DNA from: Zygaena filipendulae
Taxonomy: Eukaryota > Arthropoda > Insecta > Lepidoptera > Zygaenidae
Assembly: GCA_907165275.2 (NCBI GenBank)
Contig: OU015669.1
Coordinates: 2,812,501-2,876,500, forward strand
Direction of reading: 5' to 3'
Length of the DNA: 64,000 nt
Within the stretch, counting starts at the first letter, position 1. Every line of letters begins with the position of its first letter. Below are positions 1 through 11,200 of the stretch, piece after piece. Both the position numbers and the translations under genes were made by a program. Under the pieces are notes generated by a model. The model was not told the DNA's origin and made no database searches. It saw nothing but the letters and a program-made list of their open reading frames with translations.

Positions 1-40
1 ACGAGCTGTGGACACAAATAAGGAAATGTTGGATTATGCA
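1..40 (+). CDS. possible 3' end of an upstream UGT exon (partial)
   Basis: The window opens with 40 bases running into a strong donor, GTAAGT, at 41-46. In the frame starting at base 3 it is open and ends with two bases of a codon, which is the phase the exon at 2082 needs (that exon starts with the last base of a codon). The encoded ELWTQIRK-like peptide is too short to place in the UGT family. The frame from base 2 is also open but would hit a stop in the next exon. It may be the preceding UGT exon or coincidence. Confidence 0.25.
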
Positions 41-880
41 GTAAGTTTTGACAGATTTTAATCCGCACCGGCGATTCACACCAAATAAATAATTTTCAAC
101 TCAAAAGTAGGTAAAATGAAAGGAAGAAAGTTGTTTTTAATGCCAATTGAGTCCTCGGTTTAGCTTGTAAAGTGTTTGGAAGAACCGAATATTCTGAAAC
201 AAAGTCTATGTTTTATGTTAGATTTCAAACAAACAATTGCACTAACAAGACATTAACAACACAAAGATTATGTCTATGTCTAACATGGTCCAATCCTTTC
301 CTGTATGTTACGTGATGTGCTTACAGAAACATAAAGAAAGACAGAAACAAATACAGACATTTATGTACATAAAAATAAGTTAATTTCAGAGTTCCCATGG
401 GAGTTACAGGATAAACTATACATATAAACCTTCCTCTTGAAACACACTATATATAGATAATTACCGCAGGAAAATCCTTATCTTTGAATTTATCGCGACT
501 TGACAGTCAGACAGACAGACGAGGCATGGAGGAGTCTGTTTTATGTTATGTAGGGATAATGTCTAATTTGACCATTTGAATCACCAAAAATAATGGTTAA
601 GATCAAAAATAAACACCCTAAGCTGATAATTTCATTTCAACTAGGAAATGACTAACATCGAACGTGCAGTGTGTACCTACATAATACTGTAGTACATTCG
701 CATGTGCATCGACAACGTATAAGATGCAGTTTCCAACTTGGCAGCTCGCTTACGATTCATCACGTCGTAGCTTGTATTACGGGACGCATAACCTAATTCT
801 AGTGGGGCATACAGGTTTTAAGACTTTTAAGCTTTTGCAAAATCTTTTAAATAACGTATCAGTGATTTTGACGTTATAAA

Positions 881-1076
881 TCCCTACTAATAGCGAAATT
901 AACTCTGTCTGTCAGACTGTCTGTTACGCTTTCACGCCTTAACGGCTCTGCCGATCATCATGAAATTTTGCATACAAGTTTTCAGGGGTACATACAAGGA
1001 CATAGGGTACTTTTTATTCTAGAATTCCCACGGGAACTCCCAAGTGATCGCGGGTGAAACTGCGGGGAACAGCTAG
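881..1076 (+). mobile_element. Helitron-type repeat
   Basis: Starts TCCCTACTAAT after an A and ends in a GCGGG...CTGCGG hairpin followed by ACAGCTAG and then T. There is no target duplication. It shares the conserved body (CGATCATCATGAAATTTTGC, GTACATACAAGGACATAGGG) with many copies in the window. Non-autonomous; no protein encoded. Confidence 0.75.
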
Positions 1077-1409
1077 TTTCTAATATTTAACAAATGCTTT
1101 CGATTCAAATCTGCACTAATTAAAGACTTTTAGTTGAACATCACCCATGGTTTCTCTTTTGTAAATGATCTGTCTAAATTCATTTAATGTTAGTCTGCTT
1201 TTCCCGACACATATTGTTGTATCGAAGGTACCGTTGGTTAAGTAAGTTATTGATGGTGTCACGGGTTCGAGCTCCATCTCAGGGTAAACATTTACTTGCG
1301 TCATGCGTGTATCCTGAATCTGAGTGGTTAGTATGTTTCATAAGTGATGATGATTTTGAGGCCAGGTTGCACTGCGTGGTAACACCAATTCATTAACTAT
1401 ACATAATAC

Positions 1410-1640
1410 ATATATAATGCTTTGTCCTGAATGACTGATGGATCAACGCACAGCCTAAACCGCTGATTGTAGAGACCTGAAACATGGAGGGTGTGTTCTT
1501 TGTACGACGTAAACATCCGGCAAGAAAGGATTTTTGAAAACTCAACCCCTAAAGGGATGAAAAGGGGTTGCAAAGTTTGTATGGAACAATTCTGCGGGAA
1601 CTTCAAAATTATCGCGGGTAAAACCGCGCGGGACCGCTAG
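1410..1640 (+). mobile_element. Helitron-type repeat, second subfamily
   Basis: Has a different body from the copy at 881 (GCTTTGTCCTGAATGACTGA, later AACCCCTAAAGGGATG) but the same kind of end: a CGCGGG...CCGCGCGG hairpin followed by CTAG and T. The left end is uncertain. Confidence 0.5.
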
Positions 1641-2081
1641 TTATTATATATAATTCAATTAATTTGTCTACTTACATTGATTTTCGGAGCAACAATAACG
1701 TTATCATTAAACTGAGTCATAATGCAAAGATTATTTCTAATATCATTCTTAAACTTATTTGTATTTACACTGTCGTTATCTATTGTGGAACATAATTTTA
1801 TATCTAGATTTTTATCTAAGAAGGATTAAGAGTGAAATAAATATAATTGTTTGTCCGTGTGTATCTAAAAGCGTTTAACGTGTTACCGACACGTGTTGTG
1901 TGACGAGTGAACACGTCTTCGAAATGAAATGTTTCGTGCACTGCTTTGAAAATGTTAGTGAATACATCCGATTTTATCGCATGTTTTTCAACTACGATAT
2001 ATCATAATTTAACAGCTCTTTGTAAACATTCCCCTGCGTTGATTGACGAAAAAAATTATGTTTTCCTTTTAAAATTTTCAG

Positions 2082-2304
2082 TTTTACAATCTATCCTTTA
2101 GAGAAAGAGCTCTATTCAACTGTTTTTGGCGAAGCAGCAAAAGAGAAAAACATCTTCCTGCCACCTTACGAAGAGGTTCCTGATACTTACAGCATGATGC
2201 TGGTGAACACTCATCCTTCCGTGGCCACTCCTTGGCGGGTACCGCCCAGCGTCAAAGAGATTGCTGGATACCACATCAAGCTACCACCCGACAATTTGGA
2301 CTTA
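2082..2304 (+). CDS. UGT exon a
   Basis: Acceptor TTTTCAG at 2075-2081; donor GTAAGA at 2305. Encodes FTIYPLEKELYSTVFG through YHIKLPPDNLDL, the mid-protein segment before the sugar-donor domain. It starts with the third base of a split codon and ends in phase 0. Confidence 0.85.
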
Positions 2305-4776
2305 GTAAGAATATTTAACAAATGTCACTAACAAAGAAATTTATTATCCCTACCAATATTATAAATGCGAAAGTAACTCTGTCTGTCTGTTACGCTTTCA
2401 CGCCATAACGGCTCGACCGATCATCATGAAATTTTGCATACACGTTGTCAGAGATACGGAGAAGGACATCCGAAATTAACGCGGGAGAAATCGCGGGGAA
2501 CAGCTACTTTTTAATATTGAAAGAAACGACCGCCAAACGTAAATAAATAAACAGTATCATTAACAAACGAGTGTTTCTTCCAAATTTCGTTACACTAACA
2601 CGTTATTGATTGTGAGTAATTTTAGACGATGGTAAAAACTATAATTATAATAAAAGAAAAACTGATAAATCAGCATTAATACGAAGGAAAAAGGCGTTGA
2701 AAGACCCTTAACTCTCAAGGGATGATTCATCAGGACATCGGTAACTTTCGTGAATAGTTTTTTTTTCCATATTCCAGACGAGAATCAAATACTGAACACG
2801 CTCCATTAATACGTCTCTTGTTAAAATGACGGCCGAAGCAACCACAGGATAATGATAACGATGACTATGTCGATACGTTGGTACTACTCGATATCAAACG
2901 TACCTATCTTATTGCAGTTTCTTTAGTACATGCACAAAAATATTCTAAGCACCTTCTTGTTTCTTGTAGTTAATTATATTTTAAACCTAATGATAATTTT
3001 TATTTCTCAGGCATTAGAATCAATAATGAACGCGTCATCACAAGGAGTGATATATTTTAGTTTGGGCTCGACAGCAGTATCACTGTCTAAGACTGTAGTA
3101 GAAGACCTACTAAGTGTATTTGCAGACTTCAAACAAACAATTTTGTTGAAAATGGAGGAACCCGTAGAAAATGTACCGCATAACGTTTATTTGATGGAAT
3201 GGGCACCGCAAACAAGTATTTTAAGTAAGTTTTGTAGCTACCTTTTGTAACCCTTTCTTTCTTAAAAGCCTTTTTGCTATACTTAATTATTTTGTCATAT
3301 TTGTTTCTTAAACTCCATTTTCTAATAATTATTTTTTCATAATTAGACCGATCGATTGATTCGATACTTGATCTACCTACTTCATTATACCTAAGTACGA
3401 GAAATGTTTGCATTCTGCAATAGACCGATATGTTAAACTTAGATATCATATTGTATTTGGAAAGCATCGTCCATTTTATAAATATTTTATGCGAGTATGT
3501 ATGCTAATATTAGGTACTATTAAGAGCTAGATGGGAATAAGAAAATCTTATTTGAAGATATTATACGTTTTGAAATAATAAATATCATTAGTATTCGGGA
3601 TAAACGCTTTTAACTCGATCTAGCTCCTAGTAGATAATTTATTAAGTTAAGGCTAGCTGGGCCTGCGGTTTCACCTGCATGAGTTTCAGAACTCCTTCAA
3701 GAATTCCTAATTAGGTGTGTCTAAAACCTTTGCGCACCGCATGCGTTGATAAAGTTCCATCGCTGTCGCGGATTAACGGTTATTAGGTAAAAATTTAACA
3801 GATTTTTATAAATTAGATCTAATAACAATTTATTCACAGATCACCCAAACACAAAGCTCTTCATATCACACGGTGGCTTACTCTCAGTTATAGAAGCCAT
3901 ACACTTCGGTGTCCCGATAATAGCAGTGCCACGGGCCGCTGACCAGTTCACTAATGTTGAAGCTATAGTGGAGAAAGGCGTCGGAATTAAGTTGGAGAAT
4001 GACGAGGAGTTCCCCAAAAATTTGAGGAAAGCCCTAGCAATGATGTTGAACGATCAAAGGTAAGTTCTTGTTGCAAAAGCAACAGTGACAAGGCTGCTAA
4101 GAGTTCTACAATACGCAATAGGTTCAAGAAACACTGGAGAGTATCTAATGTTGTGTACTAGTAACCCTAAAGTTCTCACTACCATTATAACTTTAATTTC
4201 TATAAAATAGGGATACTTACTCATCATCACATCATGATGATGAGTGAGTTCCATGAATGTGCGAGCGCTGAATGCCGTTCATCACTATCATATCAGATCA
4301 AAGACGTCTAGCACTGCTAGACATAGTCCTCCCCCAAGAATCGCCACGATGGCTGGTCCTGCCCTTCCGAATCCAATGGCGTCTCACGACCGTCACCAGG
4401 TCATCGATCCACCTAGTGGCTGGCCTACCCACGCTGCGTTATCCGATTCGTGGATGCCACTCAAGAACTCGTCTTGCCGTTCTACGTCTATTAACTCTAT
4501 TGCTCTCTCATATTTTCTTCTAGCTATAAACAGAACATGATGAAGCTGTCGTGGATATACCACGACCGGCCCGTGGCGCCGGGCGCGGAGCTGGTGCACT
4601 GGGTGCAGCACGCGGTGCGCACGCGCGGCGCCGCGCACCTGCGCTCCCCCGCACTTACCACGCCGCTCTACCAGAAGATGTACCTCGATCTGGCCGGCAT
4701 CATCCTAGCTATTTTAATAGCATTGACAATGACATTGTTTTTAATTTGTTGGCATATCCGTAAACTATGTCGTTGA
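2082..4776 (+). CDS. UDP-glycosyltransferase (UGT), C-terminal part, four exons
   Basis: Exons 2082-2304, 3011-3224, 3840-4059 and 4524-4776 all have GT/AG borders and compatible phases (0, 1, 2) and give 302 residues before the TGA. Insect UGTs are usually about 520 residues, so roughly the N-terminal 215 (aglycone-binding domain start and signal peptide) are missing to the left. Exon 2 carries GVIYFSLGS and WAPQTSIL; exon 3 carries HPNTKLFISHGG, then E, P...P and DQ, which together form the UGT signature that binds the UDP-sugar. The last exon ends in one hydrophobic segment (around AGIILAILIALTMTLFLIC) and a short basic tail. Family knowledge: such enzymes sit in the ER membrane facing the lumen and conjugate sugar to small lipophilic compounds such as plant toxins, pigments, hormones and insecticides. 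The substrate cannot be inferred here. No internal stop or frameshift is seen. Subfamily not assigned. Confidence 0.9.
2347..2507 (+). mobile_element. Helitron-type repeat inside the UGT intron
   Basis: Starts TCCCTACCAATATTATAAAT after A and ends GCGGGGAACAGCTAC, with CTAC instead of CTAG. The body is shortened compared with the 195-bp full copies. It lies wholly within the intron 2305-3010 and does not touch the splice sites. Confidence 0.7.
3011..3224 (+). CDS. UGT exon b
   Basis: Acceptor TTTCTCAG ends at 3010; donor GTAAGT at 3225. Encodes the start of the UDP-sugar domain with GVIYFSLGS and the WAPQ motif. An open frame runs a little way on each side through intron sequence, so a naive ORF call (2930-3250) overstates this exon. 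Confidence 0.9.
3225..3839. other. UGT intron
   Basis: AT-rich, 615 bases, bounded by GTAAGT and ATTCACAG. No repeat or exon recognised, apart from a GCCTGCGGTTTCACC fragment near 3660 that looks like a decayed Helitron end. Confidence 0.6.
3840..4059 (+). CDS. UGT exon c with the UGT signature
   Basis: Acceptor TTCACAG ends at 3839; donor GTAAGT at 4060. Encodes the HPNTKLFISHGG stretch and, 29 residues after its F, the acidic residue and glutamine (DQ) that contact the sugar in UGTs. The splice with exon b rebuilds an Asn codon. Confidence 0.9.
4060..4523. other. UGT last intron
   Basis: Bounded by GTAAGT and TTCTTCTAG. Contains a small palindrome, CTCATCATCACATCATGATGATGAG, near 4220-4245 (about 10-bp arms). 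The open frames overlapping 4244-4540 have no recognisable similarity and run into the acceptor. Confidence 0.55.
4524..4776 (+). CDS. UGT last exon: membrane anchor and tail
   Basis: Starts with the third base of a split Ser codon and continues YKQNMMKLSWIYHDRP, then a conserved-looking helix region, about 20 hydrophobic residues, and RKLCR before TGA at 4774-4776. The stretch 4557-4700 is strikingly GC- and CpG-rich against its surroundings. A GATAAA/CATAAA-like poly(A) signal may lie at 4795-4812. Confidence 0.9.
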
Positions 4777-4943
4777 GTTTAGAACTTTTTATTACGATAA
4801 AGCATAAAATATAACGACTGTGTTGATTTTCTTTTCATCATGTCAGATGGTCGCTCAAACAAAGACCTCTCCCCGAACGAGTGGTTAGGACAGCAAAGCT
4901 GTAGAAACCAAAAATCAACAAACTGTTTCGTTTAGAGGTCAAA

Positions 4944-5180
4944 CCGCCGCACTCAGAGTCGCCTTTAATGATTACTTAGTTAAGTATAGATTTTTAAAAC
5001 AAAACTGCCGCAATCAGTGACGTTCAGTAAATTAATGTTGATTGGCATTTAATGTGATGTAACTTAATTAGTTAAATGCCAATTAACATTAGTTTATTAA
5101 ACTTGTCTGATTGCGGCAGTTTTGTTTTAAAAATCTATACTTAACTAAGAAATCATTAAAGTCGACTCTGAGTGCGGCGG
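4944..5180. mobile_element. palindromic MITE, PIF/Harbinger-like (237 bp)
   Basis: Near-perfect inverted repeat over its whole length: starts CCGCCGCACTCAGAGTCG and ends with the reverse complement. Each arm also carries TTAGTTAAGTATAGATTTTT and CTGCCGCAATCAG; the centre holds TTGGCATTTAA and its complement. It is flanked by AAA on both sides; other copies show TAA duplications. No coding capacity. Confidence 0.8.
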
Positions 5181-6069
5181 AAAGAGTTCTGGGATTTAAG
5201 TAGATTTAATCAATTCTTATAGAATCTTATTTATTCATCTTTTATATAATGGTATTTTGAACGATTCAGATTTTTGCCTTAAAGTCCTACTTTAGTACTA
5301 ATTTACTTACAGCCTAGTTAACAAAATCTGTTAACAAACTTCTTAAGTATTCCTAACTTTAAATTTAATTTGTAATAAGTTGGTAGGTATCCACGATTTA
5401 CGGGTATAAAGGATTAATTTTACCAAAAGTAAAAACCTTTTATATTTAATTTCAATTAAATTATTATTTGTAAAGAAGTCTTTCAAATTAAAATTAACAC
5501 ACAAAACGAAACACCTACTTACTATACTTAACTGCTTAATAAATATTTTTTTTTTAGTTGACAGTTATTTTTAAACAAAATAAATCCCTTTTTACTATCG
5601 TTAACATATATGAAGGCAGCAATATTCAAAATGCAAGTCAAAAGTAAGTCAAGCATTAGTTACAGGCGTTCGAGTTCTTTATCCCGAACGGTTTATTCAA
5701 ATTGATTCCCTTCTCTCGTACCTCCGTTCTGTTACAAATCCAGTTGGAATTAAAACGTTGTTAGATAGATTCCAATCTCGGCTGCTAAACGTTAGCAGAG
5801 GCATCCCTTTGCATTTCAAATTAGAAACAAGCGGTAGATGCGTTGTTTCAGGGCCGCCCTTCAATTGCTACGTCGTATCCGGTCGGGGCGTGCGTTTTCA
5901 TAAAGCTCGTAACATAGTCAGTTATACAAATATGTACAAAAAAGTACTTTTATTTCAATAGATTAGATATGTTTTCCATCAAAAGTTTCTCTATATACCT
6001 ACTAAAGTATTTTATATGTTGATCCAGAACACGCTCTATATATAGTAACTTATGTGTTGTGGTGAAAAC
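5181..6069. other. no recognised feature
   Basis: AT-rich DNA downstream of the UGT. I see no exon, RNA gene or clear repeat. The 67-codon frame at 5758-5961 has no recognisable motif. Confidence 0.5.
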
Positions 6070-6344
6070 AACAATAATAATAATAATAATCCACTTCACA
6101 ACACAAAGATCTACTTAATCCCACAGTAAGCTATTATTGGCTTGTGTCGTGAAAACTAAGCAAACGTGATATATACTACATAGAATTAAATATATTTATA
6201 TTATACTATAGATATATAAACACACCCAAACTGGAAAGTTGAACCCTGTGTTCATTACACAAAGTGCACCCCCACCGAGAATCGAACCCGGAACCTCTTG
6301 ATTAGCGGGCAGGCATGGTGACCTACTACGCCAATCGGGTCGTC
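6070..6344 (-). mobile_element. tRNA-derived SINE
   Basis: Read on the minus strand, it starts at GACGACCCGATTGGCGTAG with an A-box-like TGGCGTAGTAGG (6322-6333) and a B-box-like GGTTCGATTCT (6279-6289). It then has an AT-rich body and ends CCACTTCACAAC-side with an (ATT)n tail (6070-6090 on +). Three other copies lie in the window. It is not a tRNA gene, as no cloverleaf or anticodon arm is evident. Confidence 0.8.
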
Positions 6345-7715
6345 AAAACAATAAATATGTTTTCTTCTTCTTTTAGTAATAAAGTATTATAATACAAGAA
6401 TATTTTTTAAGCAATGCGCAAAAAATTTTGGTGGTTCAGTATCGGTAATAGAACACATTTCCATTATTTGTTCAAAACTTTTTTTATTTTTTTATCTGGC
6501 TTTAAATTAGCAAAATATGGATACTATCTATTCGTAATAATATCAATGGGCGCGCGCGCCGTGCGGCGTACGCGGGGGTGTTGCAGCGGAGGTGAACGAC
6601 CTCGATCAGCTGTCGGTAGGTAAATTGTAACCCACGTAAATACCTAACCGAACGAGTGCTTCGCGCGCAGCGGTGGCGGCGGCGAATAGAGTAGCCAATA
6701 AATCAATTGCAAAGTATACATCTTTCGTTCACGATAACTTTGATTTTTTTGTACTAAGACTTATCAAAATAAAAAAGGTGTTTATTAAAACTCCTTTAAG
6801 TTTAATTTGTAAAAGTTTGCGCACTGAATAAAAAATATTCCTGTATATAACCACAAACATTTAACCGTTACAGTTATTTGTTTATTTATTGGGAATTATC
6901 AGCAGGTTACTATAACAATACCAAGGTACAAGTTTTTCTAACTTATTATCCAATGAATAAAAACAAAAGCAAAAAGAGAGTTATAATTAGGTACGGCTGT
7001 AGGGCGAGGCCTTCGCAACACTATTTGCAATTTTTTACTCAATTTTTTTGAGACTATTAGAGAATAATATTATGTAAGACTATGAATCTTGCACGTGAGT
7101 TAGTTATATAGGCATAGGCGTATATAGGGGAGGCTGGGTGGGCTGTGCCCACCCCAGGATGGTCTAGTGCCCATCCCAGGATGTAGGGCTAGGGCCGATA
7201 TACCGATTCGAAATTCTATAATACTAACTTCAGACGACTCTTCAAAATAGACTTAATATTTAAAAGTTTGCACCCGCAACCCCTCCGAGTATATATAGGC
7301 AAGATAAGGTTTCGTCGAAAACTTTTGTCTTTTCTATATTTTAAGATTTAAAAAATTGACGACGTAGTTCATAAAAAGTCTTCAAACTTTCACATAAATA
7401 GGGCCTTGTGTCACCCAATCTTTATTGCTATTTGGCAATTCTGCTTCCTATGTCGATGGCTGTCGAATCTCCCTTCCCTTCCTCTGTTCATGTTTACTTT
7501 GAAATGTGAATAATGTTATTGGTATTGTAAACTCACCTTTTAGTAGTCAAAGTGGAGTATAATAAAATCTTAAGCATGATTTCTTCAACTATTTTTAGGA
7601 CATTGAAACTCGTGTTTTTTTAACTAAAATCAGCCTAAAATATGACTAAGTATAAAACAAACTTTTACCTTCTTTAGGGATTAAATTCCCAAATAAATAT
7701 TATGACAATAATATC
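6345..7715. other. mostly unique AT-rich DNA with a GC-rich patch
   Basis: No gene recognised. A CpG-rich patch with GGGCGCGCGCGCCGTGCGGC lies at 6547-6690, in an otherwise AT-rich stretch. Near 7120-7200 there is an imperfect direct repeat of CCCA(C/T)CCCAGGATG. Confidence 0.4.
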
Positions 7716-8254
7716 TAATAATCCACTTCACAACACACAGATCTACTTGATCCCAGAGTAAGCTATTATTAGCTTGTGTCGTGGAAACCAAGAAAACATG
7801 GTATATACTACATAGAATTACATAATTATTTATTAACGTGTTAATGAATTAACTGAAAACTAGAAAGTAGTTTTCTCAGAATCAACTGGGGAATCGATCG
7901 CACTATGTTTTAATATAGGTAGGTTATATTTTTTTTAATTTGTATTAACTTATGTCTAAATTATTTATAATACAATATTTGGCGCGTACACCGCCCGCAG
8001 CAAAAAAATTCGTACCGGTAGCGCGGGCGTAGCGCTTGGAATTTCGTAGATAGGTCACCTCCAAACCAATGTTGAGTAACTTTTAATGTATAAATTTTTT
8101 CGACATAAAATACATTTTAATCATATTATTGTTTATTTTTTTAAATGGGGTGTATCAAGTTTTCCGTTAATTCATTAACACGTTGTATAAACACACCCAG
8201 ACTGGAAAGTGGAACCCTGTATTCACACAAAGTGCACCCCCACCGGGAATCGAA
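7716..8254 (-). mobile_element. tRNA-derived SINE, split by a TIR element
   Basis: The left part, 7716-7833, matches the 3' body of the SINE at 6070 (CCACTTCACAACACACAGAT, AAGCTATTATTAGCTTGTGT). The right part, 8187-8254, resumes with ATAAACACACCCAGACTGG and stops inside the B box at GGGAATCGAA. The 353 bp between are a separate TIR element. The tRNA-like head is truncated. Confidence 0.75.
7834..8186. mobile_element. MITE with about 26-bp terminal inverted repeats
   Basis: Ends AACGTGTTAATGAATTAACT on the left and its complement (TTAATTCATTAACACGTT) on the right. The interior has a GC-rich core (CGCCCGCAGC, GCGCGGGCGTAGCGC). A second copy in the opposite orientation lies at 24025-24394. Flanking TA suggests a TA target site. 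Confidence 0.75.
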
Positions 8255-8825
8255 CATCATTAGTAATCATCAGTCATCATCATATCGTCATTAGTTTCGG
8301 CTGGACTGAGCTGGGCTAGTAGAGTCCTGGTGAAGAAGCTTCTTAACAATAATAGGTGATGATAAAGGATGATTTTGACGTAAATGTTGAATACTTTCAT
8401 ACACTTAGCGTATACTTTGATAACTTCAGCCATTCCAAAGAAAAAGGGCCTCAAATTTGGCAGACGGGAGCAAAGTTCGTAAAGATATGGCTCCCGTGAG
8501 ATTGTGTGCTTCTTTAAATATTCTGCAAGTATGGCATCCTAAAAAAATAAAACCAGCTAGATAATAATTTTTATTTGCGATGTTTTTAAGTAGAAAAAAA
8601 GAAGACGGTAATTGCTTTGTAAGTAGAATTTGTATAATGGTCACGAAATATCACGAAATGATGTCAGCGGGTTGTCAAAAGTAGGTGTCTACGTGCAAAG
8701 TGTTCCAGTGCTGGTGTCCGAGGCGGATTAATTAAATAGCTCCGAGACTATGACATCTGCTGGCGCTGGTGTTGCCTAGGCAAAGAGCTAGATAGCGAGT
8801 AAAGAGATAATTTTTTACTATTAAA
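8255..8825. other. no recognised feature
   Basis: No exon or repeat assigned. Overlapping minus-strand frames of 64 and 72 codons (8260-8644) show no motif. Confidence 0.4.
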
Positions 8826-8998
8826 TCCTTACTAATAAATTACTAATAAATGCGAAAGTGAATTTGTTTGTTACGCTTTCACGTCTTAATGGCTCAACCG
8901 ATCGTCATGAAATTTTAGATACACGTTATCGGGGGTACAGAAAAGGACATAGGGTACTTTTTGTCCCAGAATTTCTGCGGGAACTCCGAAATTAACGC
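8826..8998 (+). mobile_element. Helitron-type repeat, 3'-truncated
   Basis: Starts TCCTTACTAATAAA after A and follows the family body to AACTCCGAAATTAACGCG, then stops before the hairpin and CTAG end. Confidence 0.65.
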
Positions 8999-9179
8999 GT
9001 TATCTTCATAAACGTCAATTACTAGCTGTTTGACACACGTGACTTCGAGTCTCTCTCGAGAACCCTAAAAATATCCACAATGTAGCTTCCTATCATTGAA
9101 AAAATTTTTGGAGTCGGTTCAATAGTTTCAGAGATTGTCCCTAAATTTGAACTTACAAGCTTTACTTCTTCGTAATCTA

Positions 9180-9373
9180 TCTAATATATAAAATTCTCGT
9201 GTCACAATGTTCGTTCCCACACTCCTCCGAAACGGCTTGACCGATTTTTATGAAATTTTGTATGCATATTCAGTATGTCTGAGAATCGGACAACATCTAA
9301 TTTTCATCCCCCTAAAGGGCGTCCCTGCGGGAATTCCGAAAATCACGCGGGTGAAACCGCGGGGCACAGCTAG
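9180..9373 (+). mobile_element. Helitron-type repeat
   Basis: A|TCTAATATATAAAATTCTCG start, CGCGGGTGAAACCGCG hairpin, and CACAGCTAG|T end. Body variant with CTCCGAAACGGCTTGACCG. Confidence 0.75.
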
Positions 9374-11200
9374 TATTAGTATAATATTAGTGTGTCGTAA
9401 TATTGGTATGTTTTATTAGATCTACGGTGCAAAATGAGCGACTGATGTGATTAATATTTCGAATTTGTGTCTGTTTGTTCATATAAGTAGTTTGACAGGG
9501 CATCACGAACAAACAAGGATTTAAATAAAACCACTATCATATTTCTGTAACTTTTATTTATGTATTTATTTTTATTTATTTATTTACTAACCAAAAACAA
9601 AAAAGTAACATGGTGTTGATACACAAGTTGGGTACTAATAATTAGGTACTAAACTAATAATGCTTATTCAAATTTCTTAAGTATATCTATCTTTATACTA
9701 TATAGTACCAATCCAAATGTGATCCTATCTACATAATGTGAAACAATAGTAATCACGCTACACTTACACCATGATAATTAGCCTTACAATGGCCCCCGCA
9801 CTAGGTAGTCCTGTATCGCGGAGGCCCTTATAGATTTAACCTTTTTTTTTTACAAGTCCTAAATTCAGAATAAAATAATACGGCATAAAATAACTAGGTA
9901 TATTATGTTATATATAAAATATCTATGAATATAGTAATATTCTATAGTACATATTAATAAATAAGTATATCAATAAAAACAAATTACATAGAAGATTAAA
10001 TTACATACATATTATATAGGTAGGTATATAAGTAAACATATAATTTTATTATATGGAAAGTAGAAACTTTATTACGCATAATATAGGTACGAACTTTGAT
10101 ACTACGAGTAAGAGATGTTACCAAGTTATGGTTTTATATTTCAGGAAACGAAATTTATGAATTTTTCTGTACTGTCATATAGTGATTGTAGCCATTTGCG
10201 TAGCTGCGCATTGGTCTCCCGATAAGGTTGGTCGTGTCTTATAACTTTAGCTCTCAAAACAGAATTGTAAATATAGATTCCTAGTAGCGTGCCTGTTCTA
10301 CGGCCAAAGGAGGTGTGTACCACTGGAAGTGGTAGCTTAAAAACACGTTTACTCTCGAGATAATCATAATCGGAGCGTTTAACAAGATTCCTATGAATGC
10401 GTAAGCAACTGCGTTGGATAAAAATCTGCCCAACTTGAAGTAACCCACACTCGGAGTACAACTGAGCCGTAGGAAATCTGAAGGGCTTATTATACATGAC
10501 CTTTAAAACTGAACGTTGTGCCCTCTCAATAAAAATCATGAATGACTTGGCAGCGCCACCCCAAACTGGGATGCAGTACGCAAGCAAGGACTGGCAGATG
10601 GCGAAATAAACCATCTTACAAATATCTGTTGTCGCCACATAACTCAACTTTCTCATTATTCCTATTGTTTTACGCAATTTAGTGGAAACAGACAAAATGT
10701 GAGCTTTATAATTCAGATTCTGGTCAAGTAGGACACCTAGGTACCTCACAGTCTCGGATGATGTGATTAAATCTCCGCAGGTGCAATTGCTTACATCGTT
10801 GTGGGAGCGTTGACATGAGTGTATTTTAATGGTGGAAAATATTGGATCTGGCCTGGTCCTGTTGGTCATATGAAAACATAGCTATACTTTGTCTTACTAG
10901 TGTTTAAGGTAAGCAGATTATTAGAGAGCCATTCAACTGCCGCGCTAGTGGGGGTCTCTAACGTCAATAGAGAGTTTCTCGGCCTTGCTGACCGCCGGGG
11001 GGGGGGGGGAGTGGTGGGCAGAGTGGATAAAAGAAACAAGATAGATGGTGCGTTCAGTGGACTGTTCACCCCTGACACCCCCGATCTCTCTTTCGCTCCA
11101 TGTAAACAATGTAAATAACGAGCAAGTATATTTATGTATATAATGATTGGTATAGGCTTTGTATATAGCCGGTTATAATTCAGTAACGGTGACAAATGTG

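Larger units (their letters stand above)
41..2081. other. non-coding DNA upstream of the first confident UGT exon (probable intron)
   Basis: AT-rich, with no supported exon. It holds two Helitron-type repeats (listed separately) and, near 390-550, a degenerate repeat-like stretch. A pyrimidine-rich tract and AG at 2080-2081 form the acceptor for the exon at 2082. If the first 40 bases are an exon, this is one intron of about 2.0 kb. Confidence 0.4.

Noticed and set aside
2..40. Frame reading RAVDTNKEMLDYA at the left edge
   Set aside because: Joining it to the exon at 2082 in this phase gives a stop codon; only the frame from base 3 is phase-compatible.
4244..4638. Overlapping frames on both strands near the UGT last exon
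   Set aside because: Shadows of the intron and of the GC-rich last exon; only the + frame spliced from 4524 gives UGT sequence.
6279..6333. tRNA gene suggested by A and B boxes
   Set aside because: The same head recurs with an AT-rich body and an (ATT)n tail in several places; it is a SINE promoter, with no anticodon or acceptor stem pairing visible.
10900..11118. 72-codon + frame across the poly-G run
   Set aside because: Spans the junction between the LINE and its insert; an artefact of the low-complexity G tract.
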